Below are positions 9,450 to 17,373 of a stretch of DNA of 38,132 nt, piece by piece (position 1 is the stretch's first letter; the number at the start of each line of letters is the position of its first letter). The notes under the pieces are model-generated. The model ran no database searches, was not told the DNA's origin, and worked only from the letters and a program-made list of their open reading frames with translations. The stretch is taken from positions 1 through 38,132 of the forward strand of contig JAPLOI010000006.1 of assembly GCA_026400815.1 (NCBI GenBank). Reading direction: 5' to 3'. Source of the DNA: Alphaproteobacteria bacterium (GTDB taxonomy: Bacteria; Pseudomonadota; Alphaproteobacteria; Acetobacterales; Acetobacteraceae). Both the position numbers and the translations under genes were made by a program.

Positions 9450-9676
9450 CGTCGAATCCTTCATGGATGGCGATGCCGCGGCCGGCCAGGCGCCGGCCCG
9501 TCCTCCTCATGCGGAAGACGGCGTCTCGGGCGGCATGGGGCGGACCACAGCGGGAGTTCTGGGGGGTCCGCGGTGCCGTGAGTTGCCTCACGACGACCAT
9601 GTTGCCGGAAACGCCGTTCTGCCCTCCGCGGTTGGGTCGGGGCGCGGTGTTCTGCCGGTCCGCCGCATCGGCGGCG

Positions 9677-9696
9677 ATCGGGGGCGAACCCCCGAT
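9677..9696 (-). promoter_or_regulatory. UUCG-capped hairpin in the pnp leader
   Basis: The minus-strand RNA folds ATCGGGGG-TTCG-CCCCCGAT: a perfect 8-bp stem closed by a UUCG tetraloop, one of the most stable RNA loops. It lacks a U-tract, so it is more likely an mRNA-stability or processing element than a terminator. Confidence 0.5.
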
Positions 9697-9704
9697 ATGT
9701 CAAA

Positions 9705-9729
9705 CCCCGGCGCCACCATGGCACCGGGG
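9705..9729 (-). terminator. Candidate rpsO terminator
   Basis: On the minus strand CCCCGGTGCC and GGCGCCGGGG pair over 10 bp (one G-U wobble that is a mismatch on the plus strand, so the structure favours the minus-strand RNA), with a 5-nt loop, followed by TTT. It lies about 85 nt after the rpsO stop. The short U-tract suggests partial termination with read-through into pnp. Confidence 0.5.
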
Positions 9730-9737
9730 CCAGTCAT

Positions 9738-9762
9738 GCCCCCTTATATCGAATCAGGGGGC
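9738..9762 (-). other. 7-bp hairpin after rpsO
   Basis: Arms 9738-9744 (GCCCCCT) and 9756-9762 (AGGGGGC) pair perfectly around an 11-nt AT-rich loop, 50 nt past the rpsO stop. There is no U-tract. It is the first of three tandem hairpins before pnp. Confidence 0.35.
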
Positions 9763-9812
9763 AATTTCGCCAGCGCAGCGTGGGAAGGGCAGCACTGCCG
9801 CCCTGTCCCGAC

Positions 9813-10085
9813 TCAGCGACGCAGGCCGAGCTTGGCGATCAGGGCTTCATAGCGGCCCTGGTCCTTCCGCTTCAGATAGTCCAGCAGGCGGCGGCGGCGG
9901 CCGACCAGCATCAGCAGGCCGCGGCGGCTGTGGAAATCCTTCGCATGGATCTTGAGGTGCTCGGTCAGCATGGAGATGCGGGCCGAGATCAGCGCCACCT
10001 GAACTTCCGGGCTGCCGGTGTCGTTGGCGGTGGTGGCATGGGCCTTGATGAGAGCGTAGCGGCTCTCGGCGGTGATCGACGACAT
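9813..10085 (-). CDS. rpsO: 30S ribosomal protein S15
   Basis: The 90-residue protein is full-length S15, which binds the central domain of 16S rRNA early in 30S assembly. The family signatures are present: [49 protein letters not shown] and the terminal [12 protein letters not shown]. The ATG is preceded by CAGGAGT at good spacing. It lies 39 bp after truB and before pnp, the order conserved across proteobacteria. Confidence 0.98.
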   Translation of the reverse strand: MSSITAESRYALIKAHATTANDTGSPEVQVALISARISMLTEHLKIHAKDFHSRRGLLMLVGRRRRLLDYLKRKDQGRYEALIAKLGLRR

Positions 10086-10124
10086 CGTGATACTCCTGAA
10101 CGGGGTTGCGGATGCGCGCGCGGC

Positions 10125-11054
10125 CTACATCAGCCGTTCGGGTTTCAGCCAGCCATCCTGCAGCCGGCACAGCCCGATCACGCGACTCCCCGCCATGGCG
10201 CGGGCCAGGCCCCCATCGGGGTTGGCCGCCTGTGGAATGCGGCCCATCAGGTCAACCAGGCTGATTGCCTGGCCGTGTGACAGGCCGAAGGCTTCCGCCT
10301 CCGTCAGGGCCAGCGCCGGGATGTCGGCCAGCGCGGTCGCAACGGGAAGCAGGAAGTCCGGGGAAGTGGGCGGGGTATCCTCCCCCCGGATCAGTTTGTC
10401 CAGCGGAATTGCCTGCGTTTCGGTAAAGGGTCCCACGCGCAGTCGGCGCAGGGCAGCGATGTGGCCGAGCGTGCCGCAGGCCGCCGCGAGGTCGCGGGCC
10501 AGGCTGCGCATGTACACGCCCTTGCCCGACTGCACCTCGAACACGGAATGATCGGCATCCAGGTGTTCCACCAGCTCGAACCGGTCCACCCGGGCCGGGC
10601 GCGGTTCCAGCACCGGGGGGCGGCCTTCGCGCGCCATGTCGTAGGCGCGCTCGCCGGCCACCTTGATGGCGGAAAACACGGGCGGAATCTGCATGATGTC
10701 GCCACGCAGCGCCGGCAGCGCCGCCTCGATCTGGGCGTCGGTCGGGCGCGCGTCGCTGGTGCCGGTGATGGCGCCATCGGCATCGTCGCTGTCGCGGCCT
10801 TCGCCCCAACGCAGGGTGAAGCGGTAGAGCTTGGTGCCGTCCATGATGTAGGGCACGGTCTTGGTCGCGGCCCCGAACGCCACCGGCAGCAGCCCGGTGG
10901 CCAGCGGATCGAGCGTGCCGCCATGGCCGGCCTTCTGCGCATCGAACCAGCGCCGCACGCGGTTCACCACATCAGTACTGGTCAGGCCGGCAGGCTTGTC
11001 CACAATCAGCCAGCCGTCGAGCGCGCGCCCGCGCGGTTTGCGTTGTCGTGCCAC
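10125..11054 (-). CDS. truB: tRNA pseudouridine(55) synthase TruB
   Basis: The 309-residue enzyme makes pseudouridine 55 in the T-loop of tRNAs. It has GWLIVDKPAGLTSTDVV at the N-terminus, the catalytic aspartate in GHGGTLDPLATGLLPV (near residue 48), the YxF/TLRWG strand, QIPPVFSAIKVAGERAYDMAR and KGVYMRSLARDLA. A C-terminal PUA-like segment follows. The start is a GTG at 11054 with AAGGCGA upstream; no ATG precedes the conserved domain. The gap to rbfA is 33 bp. Confidence 0.96.
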   Translation of the reverse strand: MARQRKPRGRALDGWLIVDKPAGLTSTDVVNRVRRWFDAQKAGHGGTLDPLATGLLPVAFGAATKTVPYIMDGTKLYRFTLRWGEGRDSDDADGAITGTSDARPTDAQIEAALPALRGDIMQIPPVFSAIKVAGERAYDMAREGRPPVLEPRPARVDRFELVEHLDADHSVFEVQSGKGVYMRSLARDLAAACGTLGHIAALRRLRVGPFTETQAIPLDKLIRGEDTPPTSPDFLLPVATALADIPALALTEAEAFGLSHGQAISLVDLMGRIPQAANPDGGLARAMAGSRVIGLCRLQDGWLKPERLM

Positions 11055-11087
11055 GTCGGTCGCCTTATCAGTCTCGTCGGGGAAAGT

Positions 11088-11501
11088 TCAATCGCGCTTC
11101 AGGTCGCGCGCCACGTCGGGCGCGCGCAGAAGCTCGTCCACATGCATCGCGTAATCGATGCTGGTATCGGCCACGAAGGAGATATCGGGCGCCACGCGCA
11201 GCCGAAGCTGCTTGGCCAGCTGCCCACGCAGGAACGGGGCCGCGCGCCGCAGCGCCGGCACCTTCTCCGCCATGTCCGACCGGCCAAGCCGGGTGACGAA
11301 CACGGTGGCGCGCTGCAGGTCTGGCCCGATGCGCACCTCGTTCACGGTCACGACGACATCGGCCAGCTCGGGATCGCGGATTTCGCCGCGGGCGAAGATG
11401 CCGGCCAGAACGTGGCGGATTTCTTCGGCCACCCGCAGCTGGCGCTGCGACGGCGGCTTGGCGCCAAGAGCACTGCCCTTGGCGCCGCGCGGCTTGCTCA
11501 C
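11088..11501 (-). CDS. rbfA: 30S ribosome-binding factor A
   Basis: The 137-residue protein is RbfA, a KH-type factor that binds 16S rRNA during 30S maturation. Seen are [48 protein letters not shown] and the [25 protein letters not shown] strand-helix with the terminal [12 protein letters not shown]. The start is GTG at 11501: the Shine-Dalgarno GGAG overlaps the infB stop (TGAGGAG), giving tight translational coupling. The frame is open further upstream, but only over infB codons. Confidence 0.95.
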   Translation of the reverse strand: MSKPRGAKGSALGAKPPSQRQLRVAEEIRHVLAGIFARGEIRDPELADVVVTVNEVRIGPDLQRATVFVTRLGRSDMAEKVPALRRAAPFLRGQLAKQLRLRVAPDISFVADTSIDYAMHVDELLRAPDVARDLKRD

Positions 11502-11512
11502 GGCAGCACTCC

Positions 11513-14254
11513 TCAGCCGGGAACCATCTCCACCTCGAAGCACTCCACCACATCGCCTTCGCGCAGGTCGTTGTAGTTGGCGAAGGACAGGCCGCACTCG
11601 TAGCCGCGGGCCACTTCGCGCACATCGTCCTTGAAGCGCTTCAGCTGGGTCAGCTCGCCGTTGTGAACCACCACGCCCTCGCGCAGCAGGCGCACGCCGG
11701 CACCACGCTTCACCAGGCCTTCGGTGATCATGCAGCCCGCCACCTTGCCGGTCTTGGTGATGTCGAACACCTTGCGGATCTCGGCGTAGCCCAGGAAACG
11801 CTCGCGCGCCTTCGGGGCAACCTTGCCCTTGACCAGCTTCTCCACGTCATCAGCCACGTCGTAGATGATCGAGTAGTAGCGGATATCGACGCCGTCGCGC
11901 TGCGCCATCTCGCGCGCCTGGGTGGTGGCGCGCACGTTGAAGGCGACGATCACGGCGTTGGAGGCACGCGCGAGCTGGATGTCGCTCTCGGTGATCTGGC
12001 CCACGCCGGCGATCAGCACGCGCACGCGCACTTCCTCATGCGCGAGCTTGGTGACGGTGGCGGTGATCGCCTCCGCGCTGCCCTGCATGTCGGCCTTGAT
12101 GACGATCGCGACTTCCTTCTGGGCGCCGGCCTGGATGCGGGCCAGCATCTCGTCCAGCGTGCCGCGCGCCGCGGTCATCACCCCGGCCTGCTTCTCGCGC
12201 AGCTTGCGCTGGCGGAACTCGCTGATCTCGCGAGCCCGGCTTTCGCTGTCCACCGCCACGAACGGCTCGCCGGCGGCGGGCACGCCCGAAAGGCCCAGGA
12301 TCTCCACCGGGGTGGAGGGCGGGGCGTAGCGCATCTGCTCGCCCTTGTCGTCCAGCATCGCACGCACCCGGCCCCATTCGGCGCCGGCCACCACGATGTC
12401 GCCCTGGAAGAGCGTGCCCTTCTGCACCAGCACGGTGGCCACCGGGCCACGGCCGCGATCCAGCCGGCTTTCGATCACGCTGCCTTCGGCCGCGCGTTCC
12501 GGGTTGGCCTTCAGGTCCAGGATCTCGGCCTGGAGCAGGATCGCCTCCTCCAGTTTCTCGATCCCGGTGCGCTGGGTGGCGGAAACCTCCACGTCCTGCG
12601 TGTCGCCGCCCATCTCCTCCACCACGATGTCGTAGCTGAGCAGTTCCTGGCGCACGCGGTTCGGGTTGGCGTCGGCCTTGTCCATCTTGTTGATGGCCAC
12701 GATGATCGGGGCATCCGCCGCCTTGGCGTGCTTGATGGCCTCGATCGTCTGCGGCATCACGCCATCGTCGGCGGCCACCACCAGCACCACGATATCGGTC
12801 ACCGAGGCACCGCGCGAACGCATGGCGGTGAACGCCTCGTGGCCCGGCGTGTCGATGAAGGTGATCGAGTTGCCGCCCGGCAGCGCGACGTTATAGGCGC
12901 CAATGTGCTGGGTGATGCCGCCGGCCTCGCCGGCCGCCACGTCGGTGGCGCGCAGCGCATCCAGCAGGCTGGTCTTGCCGTGGTCGACATGGCCCATGAC
13001 GGTGACGACGGGGGGGCGCGGGATCAGGTCGGCGACCACATCGCGCTCGCCCTCCAACCCGATCTCCACGTCGTCCTCGCTGACGCGCTTCACCTTGTGG
13101 CCGAATTCCTGGACCACCAGCTCGGCGGTGTCGGCATCCAGCGTCTGGGTGATGGTGGCCATCACGCCCATCTTCATCAGGGCCTTGATCACGTCCGGCC
13201 CACGGGCGGCCATGCGGTTGGCCAGCTCCTGCACCGTGATCGTCTCGGGCAGGATCACGTCGCGCACCACACGCACCTGGTCGGAGCGCAGGCGCTCCAG
13301 TTCGGCCTGGCGGCGCTCACGCTCACGCTGGCGGCGGACGGAGGCGAGCGAACGAACGCGGTCGTCCTCGCCTTCGATCGCGGCCTGCACGTCGATGCGC
13401 CCGGCGCGGCGGCGGTCGTCGCCGACCTTCTTCGGGGCCACCACGGGGGGCTTGCGCGGCGGCATGCCGCCGCCGGGGCCCGGGCGGCGAACCGTGCGGG
13501 CTTCCTCTTCTTCCTCCACGGCGCGGGTGCGCAGGCGCAGCGTCTCGCCGGGCACCGCGGGGGCGGCCGGCGTGGTCGCGGGGCGTGCCACGCGGCGCTG
13601 CTCGTCGGCAGGGCGGGCCACGGGGGCTGCGGTGCGGGCCACGGTCGCGGCGGTTTCGGCGGCCTTGCGGGCCTCTTCCTCGGCCTTGGTCCGGGATTCC
13701 TCCTCGGATTTGCGGCGCGAATCTTCCTCGGCGGCCTTGCGGGCCTCCTCCTCGCGACGGCGCGCTTCCTCGGCGGCGGACAGGATGGAGATCTTTTCCT
13801 GGTCGCGGCGTTCCTGCTCACGGCGCTCGGCGTCGCGGCGTTCCTGTTCGCGGCGCTCCGCCTCGCGGCGCGTGGCCTCGCGCTGCTGCTCGATCAGCGC
13901 GCGCTGGCGTGCGGCCAGTTCGGTGGCGGTGAGTGCGCGTCCGCCCGGCCCGCTGGTGCGCCCGGCGGGCGACCCCATGGGCTTCGGCGCGGGCGGTGCC
14001 ACGGTGGCGCCGGCCGAGGCCAGCGGCGCCGCACCCACGGGGGCTGCCGCGGGTGCAGCGGGCGCGGCCGGTGCCGGGGCGCCCGGGGTGGGCGCGCGCT
14101 TCTTGCGCACCTCCACCTGCACCACCTTGGATCGCCCATGGCTGAAACTCTGCCGCACGGATCCGGCATCCACGGTACGGCCCAGCTCCATGCGCCCTGC
14201 CGGCCGCAGTGAAAGCCTGCCTTTGCCCGCGTCCTGATCGTTGCCTTCGCTCAT
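11513..14254 (-). CDS. infB: Translation initiation factor IF-2
   Basis: The 913-residue GTPase places initiator tRNA on the 30S subunit. Order: a short IF2-associated N-terminus, a Pro/Ala-rich spacer, a highly charged Arg/Glu/Ala helical stretch (about residues 115-210), an IF2_N domain ([13 protein letters not shown]), then the G domain with G1 GHVDHGKT (about 420-427), G3 DTPGH and G4 NKMD, domains II and III, and a C2 domain ([17 protein letters not shown], [19 protein letters not shown]) ending [17 protein letters not shown]. The ATG overlaps the rnpM stop as ATGA. Length and domains are normal for alphaproteobacteria. Confidence 0.98.
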   Translation of the reverse strand: MSEGNDQDAGKGRLSLRPAGRMELGRTVDAGSVRQSFSHGRSKVVQVEVRKKRAPTPGAPAPAAPAAPAAAPVGAAPLASAGATVAPPAPKPMGSPAGRTSGPGGRALTATELAARQRALIEQQREATRREAERREQERRDAERREQERRDQEKISILSAAEEARRREEEARKAAEEDSRRKSEEESRTKAEEEARKAAETAATVARTAAPVARPADEQRRVARPATTPAAPAVPGETLRLRTRAVEEEEEARTVRRPGPGGGMPPRKPPVVAPKKVGDDRRRAGRIDVQAAIEGEDDRVRSLASVRRQRERERRQAELERLRSDQVRVVRDVILPETITVQELANRMAARGPDVIKALMKMGVMATITQTLDADTAELVVQEFGHKVKRVSEDDVEIGLEGERDVVADLIPRPPVVTVMGHVDHGKTSLLDALRATDVAAGEAGGITQHIGAYNVALPGGNSITFIDTPGHEAFTAMRSRGASVTDIVVLVVAADDGVMPQTIEAIKHAKAADAPIIVAINKMDKADANPNRVRQELLSYDIVVEEMGGDTQDVEVSATQRTGIEKLEEAILLQAEILDLKANPERAAEGSVIESRLDRGRGPVATVLVQKGTLFQGDIVVAGAEWGRVRAMLDDKGEQMRYAPPSTPVEILGLSGVPAAGEPFVAVDSESRAREISEFRQRKLREKQAGVMTAARGTLDEMLARIQAGAQKEVAIVIKADMQGSAEAITATVTKLAHEEVRVRVLIAGVGQITESDIQLARASNAVIVAFNVRATTQAREMAQRDGVDIRYYSIIYDVADDVEKLVKGKVAPKARERFLGYAEIRKVFDITKTGKVAGCMITEGLVKRGAGVRLLREGVVVHNGELTQLKRFKDDVREVARGYECGLSFANYNDLREGDVVECFEVEMVPG

Positions 14255-15045
14255 CTACCCGCCTGTATCTCTCGCCCGACCCGCGGCACCGCCGTGGGAT
14301 CTGCTGTCATGCTCCCGGGAACACCGGGAGAGTCCGCCGCCGTGGGGATGCCGCGCACCCCGTCCAGCCGCTCCGATTCCATCCGCATCCGCTCGGCCAA
14401 CCGGCCGGGCTGAAGCACCACATGCACCGCGTGGTCGCGGCCGAACACCCCTCCAAGCTGCGATGCATCGAGCGGCGCGACCACCGGTACCCGGCCTCGC
14501 CATCCGCTCAGAAATCGCTGCCGTTCCTCCGGGCTGCCGTCGCTCGCCTGGACCACCAGGCCGGCTCGACCGCCGTCCAACCACTCCCGCGCCTTGCCGT
14601 AGCCTGCCACGGCCTGCCCGGCGCGGCGGGCGAGGCCCATTGTCTCCACGACCCGACGGGTCAGCCCCGCCACCAGGTCGGACGTGAGATCGGGGGAAAC
14701 CATCACCGGACAGCGGGCTGCCCGGGCGAACGCGCCGCGCAAGCGTGCCGTTTCTACCACATCCCGAAGCGCGCTCAACCAGATTCCCCGGCCGGGCAGC
14801 GTTGCGGCAAGGTCGGGAACGACCTCCACCAGCTTGCGCCCCGCCGCAGGATCCGCCGGCCGCAGCACGAAGCGGATCATCCGCTCCTTCGGCCGCCGCT
14901 CACGCGTGACGATGCACCGGCGCAGCGGGCCCGACTCAGATTCCTCCTGGTCGGGTGCGTCTGGCTCGGCCCCGTTCTGCGCGGGCTCGTCCTGCTCGGG
15001 AAGCGCGTCAGTCGTGGCTCGCCTCCTTCTCCCCGCCTTCGGCAT
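14251..15045 (-). CDS. rnpM: YlxR/RnpM-family RNA-binding protein with L7Ae-like domain
   Basis: The protein (264 residues from this start) joins a YlxR (DUF448) domain, [22 protein letters not shown]...GRGIWLSA, to an L7Ae/L30e-like fold, [48 protein letters not shown], a fusion usual in alphaproteobacteria. The Bacillus homologue modulates RNase P; in proteobacteria the role is assumed to lie in RNA binding near NusA. The start is uncertain. The only standard start codons before the domain are ATGs at 15045, 15072 and 15093, all inside the repetitive 3' end of nusA. A strong AAGGAGG at the nusA stop points instead to an ACG at 15015. The stop overlaps the infB start (ATGA). Confidence 0.85.
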   Translation of the reverse strand: MPKAGRRRRATTDALPEQDEPAQNGAEPDAPDQEESESGPLRRCIVTRERRPKERMIRFVLRPADPAAGRKLVEVVPDLAATLPGRGIWLSALRDVVETARLRGAFARAARCPVMVSPDLTSDLVAGLTRRVVETMGLARRAGQAVAGYGKAREWLDGGRAGLVVQASDGSPEERQRFLSGWRGRVPVVAPLDASQLGGVFGRDHAVHVVLQPGRLAERMRMESERLDGVRGIPTAADSPGVPGSMTADPTAVPRVGREIQAGR

Positions 15046-16621
15046 CGCCGCTTGCGGCGCCTTCGGTATCATCGCTTGCGGCGCCTTCGGCATCGTCCTC
15101 GGCTTCGTCCGCGGTGGCCTCGTCGTCGCCGAACCAGTGCGCGCGCGCGGCCATGATCACGGCGTTGGCCGTTTCCTCGTCCATCGCCTCGGTGCCCACG
15201 ATCTCGATCAGCTCGTCCGACGCGAGATCGGCGAGATCGTCGAGCGACTTCACGCCCTTCTCGCCCAGCGCCACCAGCATGGCGGGCGTGAAGGTTTCCA
15301 TCGCCCCGATATCGTCGGACACGCCGAGCTCGATGCGCTTCTCGTTCAGCTCGGTGTCGCGCTTCAGCAGATGCGTTTCGGCGCGGCGGATCAGCTCCTC
15401 GGCCACCGCCTCGTCGAAGCCCTCGATATCGGCCAGCTCGTCCACCGGGGTGAAGGCCAGTTCCTCGATCGTGTTGAAGCCCTCGGTCACCAGCAGCCCG
15501 GCGATCACATCGTCGACATCGAGCGCTTCCACGAACAGCCCGGTGCGGCGGCGGAATTCCTCCTGCCGGCGCTCGCTCTCTTCCGCCTCGGTCAGGATGT
15601 CGATGTCCCAGCGGGTGAGCTGGCTGGCCAGGCGCACATTCTGGCCGCGGCGGCCGATGGCGAGGCTCAGCTGCTCGTCGGGCACCACCACTTCGCAGCG
15701 GCCGGCTTCCTCATCCAGCACCACCTTGGTCACCTCGGCCGGGGCCAGGGCATTCACCACGAAGGTGGCGGTGTTGGGCGACCAGGGAATGATGTCGATC
15801 TTCTCGCCCTGCAGCTCCTGCACCACGGCCTGCACGCGCGAGCCGCGCATGCCAACGCAGGCGCCGACGGGGTCGATGGAGGCATCGCGCGAGATCACCG
15901 CCATCTTGGCGCGGCTGCCGGGGTCGCGGGCCACGGCCTTGATCTCGATGATCCCGTCGTAGATCTCGGGCACCTCCTGCGCGAACAGCTTGGCCAGGAA
16001 GCCGGGATGGGTGCGGGACAGGAAGATCTGCGGCCCGCGCACTTCCTCGCGCACGTCGAAGATATAGGCGCGCACGCGGTCGCCGTTGCGGAAGCTTTCG
16101 CGCGGGATCAGCTCGTCGCGGCGCAGCAGCGCCTCGGCGCGGCCCACTTCCACCATCAGGTTGCCGTACTCGGTGCGCTTGACCACACCGTTGATGACTT
16201 CGCCGACGCGGTCCTTGAACTCGTCGAACTGCTTCTTGCGCTCGTATTCGCGCACGCGCTGCACGATCACCTGCTTGGCGGTCTGGGCGGCGATGCGGCC
16301 GAAATCGATCGGCGGCAGCGGATCGACGATGAAGTCGCCCACGCCCTTCTCGGGGAACATGCGCTTGGCGATGTTCGCCGCCATCTGCGTCTCTTCGTTC
16401 TCCACCGTCTCCACGATCTCGGTCCAGCGCGACAGGCGCACATCGCCGGTCTTCTTGTCGATGGTGGCGCGGATATCCTTCTCGTGGCCGTACTTGGCGC
16501 GGCCGGCCTTCTGGATGGCCTGCTCCATCGCTTCCAGCACCTCGTCGCGATCGATCGACTTCTCGCGGGCGACGGCATCGGCGACCAGCAGCAATTCCGG
16601 GCGAGCGATCGCGGTGTCCAT
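15008..16621 (-). CDS. nusA: Transcription termination/antitermination protein NusA
   Basis: The 537-residue RNA polymerase-binding factor shows the order N-terminal RNAP-binding domain (1-130), S1 (about 137-200, VINGVVKRTEYGNLMVEVGRAEALL), KH1 (about 230-300, VGACVGMRGSRVQAVVQELQGEKIDIIPW) and KH2 (VVPDEQLSLAIGRRGQNVRLASQLTRWDIDI). Two helix-hairpin-helix acidic repeats follow (about 350-500), and then a low-complexity tail with an 8-residue repeat (DAEGAASD type). The ATG follows GAGG at 7 nt. It is the second gene of the operon, 32 bp after rimP. Confidence 0.98.
   Translation of the reverse strand: MDTAIARPELLLVADAVAREKSIDRDEVLEAMEQAIQKAGRAKYGHEKDIRATIDKKTGDVRLSRWTEIVETVENEETQMAANIAKRMFPEKGVGDFIVDPLPPIDFGRIAAQTAKQVIVQRVREYERKKQFDEFKDRVGEVINGVVKRTEYGNLMVEVGRAEALLRRDELIPRESFRNGDRVRAYIFDVREEVRGPQIFLSRTHPGFLAKLFAQEVPEIYDGIIEIKAVARDPGSRAKMAVISRDASIDPVGACVGMRGSRVQAVVQELQGEKIDIIPWSPNTATFVVNALAPAEVTKVVLDEEAGRCEVVVPDEQLSLAIGRRGQNVRLASQLTRWDIDILTEAEESERRQEEFRRRTGLFVEALDVDDVIAGLLVTEGFNTIEELAFTPVDELADIEGFDEAVAEELIRRAETHLLKRDTELNEKRIELGVSDDIGAMETFTPAMLVALGEKGVKSLDDLADLASDELIEIVGTEAMDEETANAVIMAARAHWFGDDEATADEAEDDAEGAASDDTEGAASGDAEGGEKEASHD
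15035..15106. repeat. Three 24-bp tandem repeats in the nusA 3' end
   Basis: Units 15035-15058, 15059-15082 and 15083-15106 share GCCTTCGGYATC at their start; the first two are almost identical, the third diverges in its second half. The unit is in frame, so nusA gains eight residues per copy (DAEGAASD-like). The same DNA contains the candidate start codons of rnpM, so copy number would change both proteins. Confidence 0.8.
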
Positions 16622-16653
16622 GGGTGAACCTCGTGGTGGAACGGCGAAAGGGG

Positions 16654-17220
16654 TTAGTTGGTCGGGGTCGGGCGGGCCGTCGCGGCAATCAGCGCGTCGG
16701 TCAGCACCAGCTTGGCGCGGCGAATGTCGTCATACGGCAAGGCGAGCTCAACGCCGTCGTCCAGCCGCATGCGGGCATGGGTCTCGTCGGCGCCCAGCAC
16801 CACGCCGGAGATGCGCCGGCGGCCCTCCACCGGAATGGCCATCTCGGCGCGGGCCAGGTGGCCGGCGAAGCGGTTCCAGTCCTTCACCCGCGTCAGCGGC
16901 CGGTCGATGCCGGGGGAGGAAGCCTCTAGCGTCCAGGCGCCGGTGATGATGTTCGCCACGTCCAGCACGGCGCCGATGCCCTGGCTGATCGCCTCGCAGT
17001 CGGAAACCGAGATCGGCGCGCCATCGGCGCGGTCGGCCATGATCTGCACCGTGGGGCGTTCGCGGCCGAGCACGGCGACGCGCACCAGCTCATACCCCAT
17101 GCCGGAGAGGGAGGGGGCGATGGCGGTTACGATTCGCGCCTCAAGGCCGGCCGCGCGCGGCAGGTCCTCGTGCGGCGAGTCGTTCGCCAGGTCATCGCTG
17201 TCGGGATCGTCGTGGGGCAT
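16654..17220 (-). CDS. rimP: Ribosome maturation factor RimP
   Basis: The 188-residue protein is RimP, needed for late 30S assembly. Seen are [60 protein letters not shown] and the family signature [31 protein letters not shown], then an Sm-like C-terminal domain. The ATG at 17220 is chosen because the acidic N-terminal extension ([11 protein letters not shown]) and domain begin there; the in-frame codons upstream run over the terminator hairpin. It is the first gene of the nusA-infB superoperon, behind a probable attenuated leader. Confidence 0.95.
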   Translation of the reverse strand: MPHDDPDSDDLANDSPHEDLPRAAGLEARIVTAIAPSLSGMGYELVRVAVLGRERPTVQIMADRADGAPISVSDCEAISQGIGAVLDVANIITGAWTLEASSPGIDRPLTRVKDWNRFAGHLARAEMAIPVEGRRRISGVVLGADETHARMRLDDGVELALPYDDIRRAKLVLTDALIAATARPTPTN

Positions 17221-17275
17221 GTGCTCGTCGAGCAGGTCTGTCACCGCAGATGGGGGCGCCGCAACGGGGGGCCGC

Positions 17276-17306
17276 AAAACAAAAAAGGCGGCCCGTGAAG
17301 GCCACC
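17276..17306 (-). terminator. U-tract hairpin in the rimP leader (attenuator or upstream terminator)
   Basis: On the minus strand GGTGGCC (17306-17300) pairs with GGCCGCC (17293-17287) over 7 bp with a 6-nt loop, followed by TTTTTT-G-TTTT (17286-17276): a textbook intrinsic terminator. It lies 55 nt before the rimP ATG and downstream of the promoter at 17339-17367, so it would sit in the rimP leader as a premature terminator. It could also simply end the glycosyltransferase transcript. Confidence 0.8.
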
Positions 17307-17338
17307 CCCCGAAAGACACCGGAAGATATGGTCGGCTG

Positions 17339-17367
17339 TCTATAGCGACTTGCCTCGCCGAAGGCAA
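17339..17367 (-). promoter_or_regulatory. Sigma70-like promoter for the rimP-nusA-infB operon
   Basis: Minus strand TTGCCT (17367-17362), 17-nt spacer, TATAGA (17344-17339): four of six matches at each hexamer and ideal spacing. The predicted start near 17332 gives a leader of about 110 nt containing the U-tract hairpin. A perfect 7-bp inverted repeat (17349-17355 / 17362-17368) covers the -35 and spacer and could be an operator or the 3' hairpin of the preceding gene. Confidence 0.5.
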
Positions 17368-17373
17368 GGTTGC

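Larger units (their letters stand above)
9450..9812 (-). promoter_or_regulatory. rpsO-pnp intergenic leader with three hairpins
   Basis: This 363-bp stretch holds no gene. Going in the direction of transcription it has hairpins at 9762-9738, 9729-9705 and 9696-9677, described separately, and then about 200 nt without obvious structure before the pnp ribosome site. In E. coli the same interval contains the rpsO terminator, the pnp promoter and the RNase III-cut leader through which PNPase represses itself. The location and structure here suggest a comparable role, but that is inference. I see no clear -35/-10 pair for pnp. Confidence 0.5.

Noticed and set aside
7503-9581. Long plus-strand open frame opposite pnp
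   Set aside because: It is antisense to a fully conserved gene and has a His/Gly/Asp-rich composition typical of GC-rich shadow frames, with no recognisable domain. The same applies to long frames opposite infB, nusA and dnaK.
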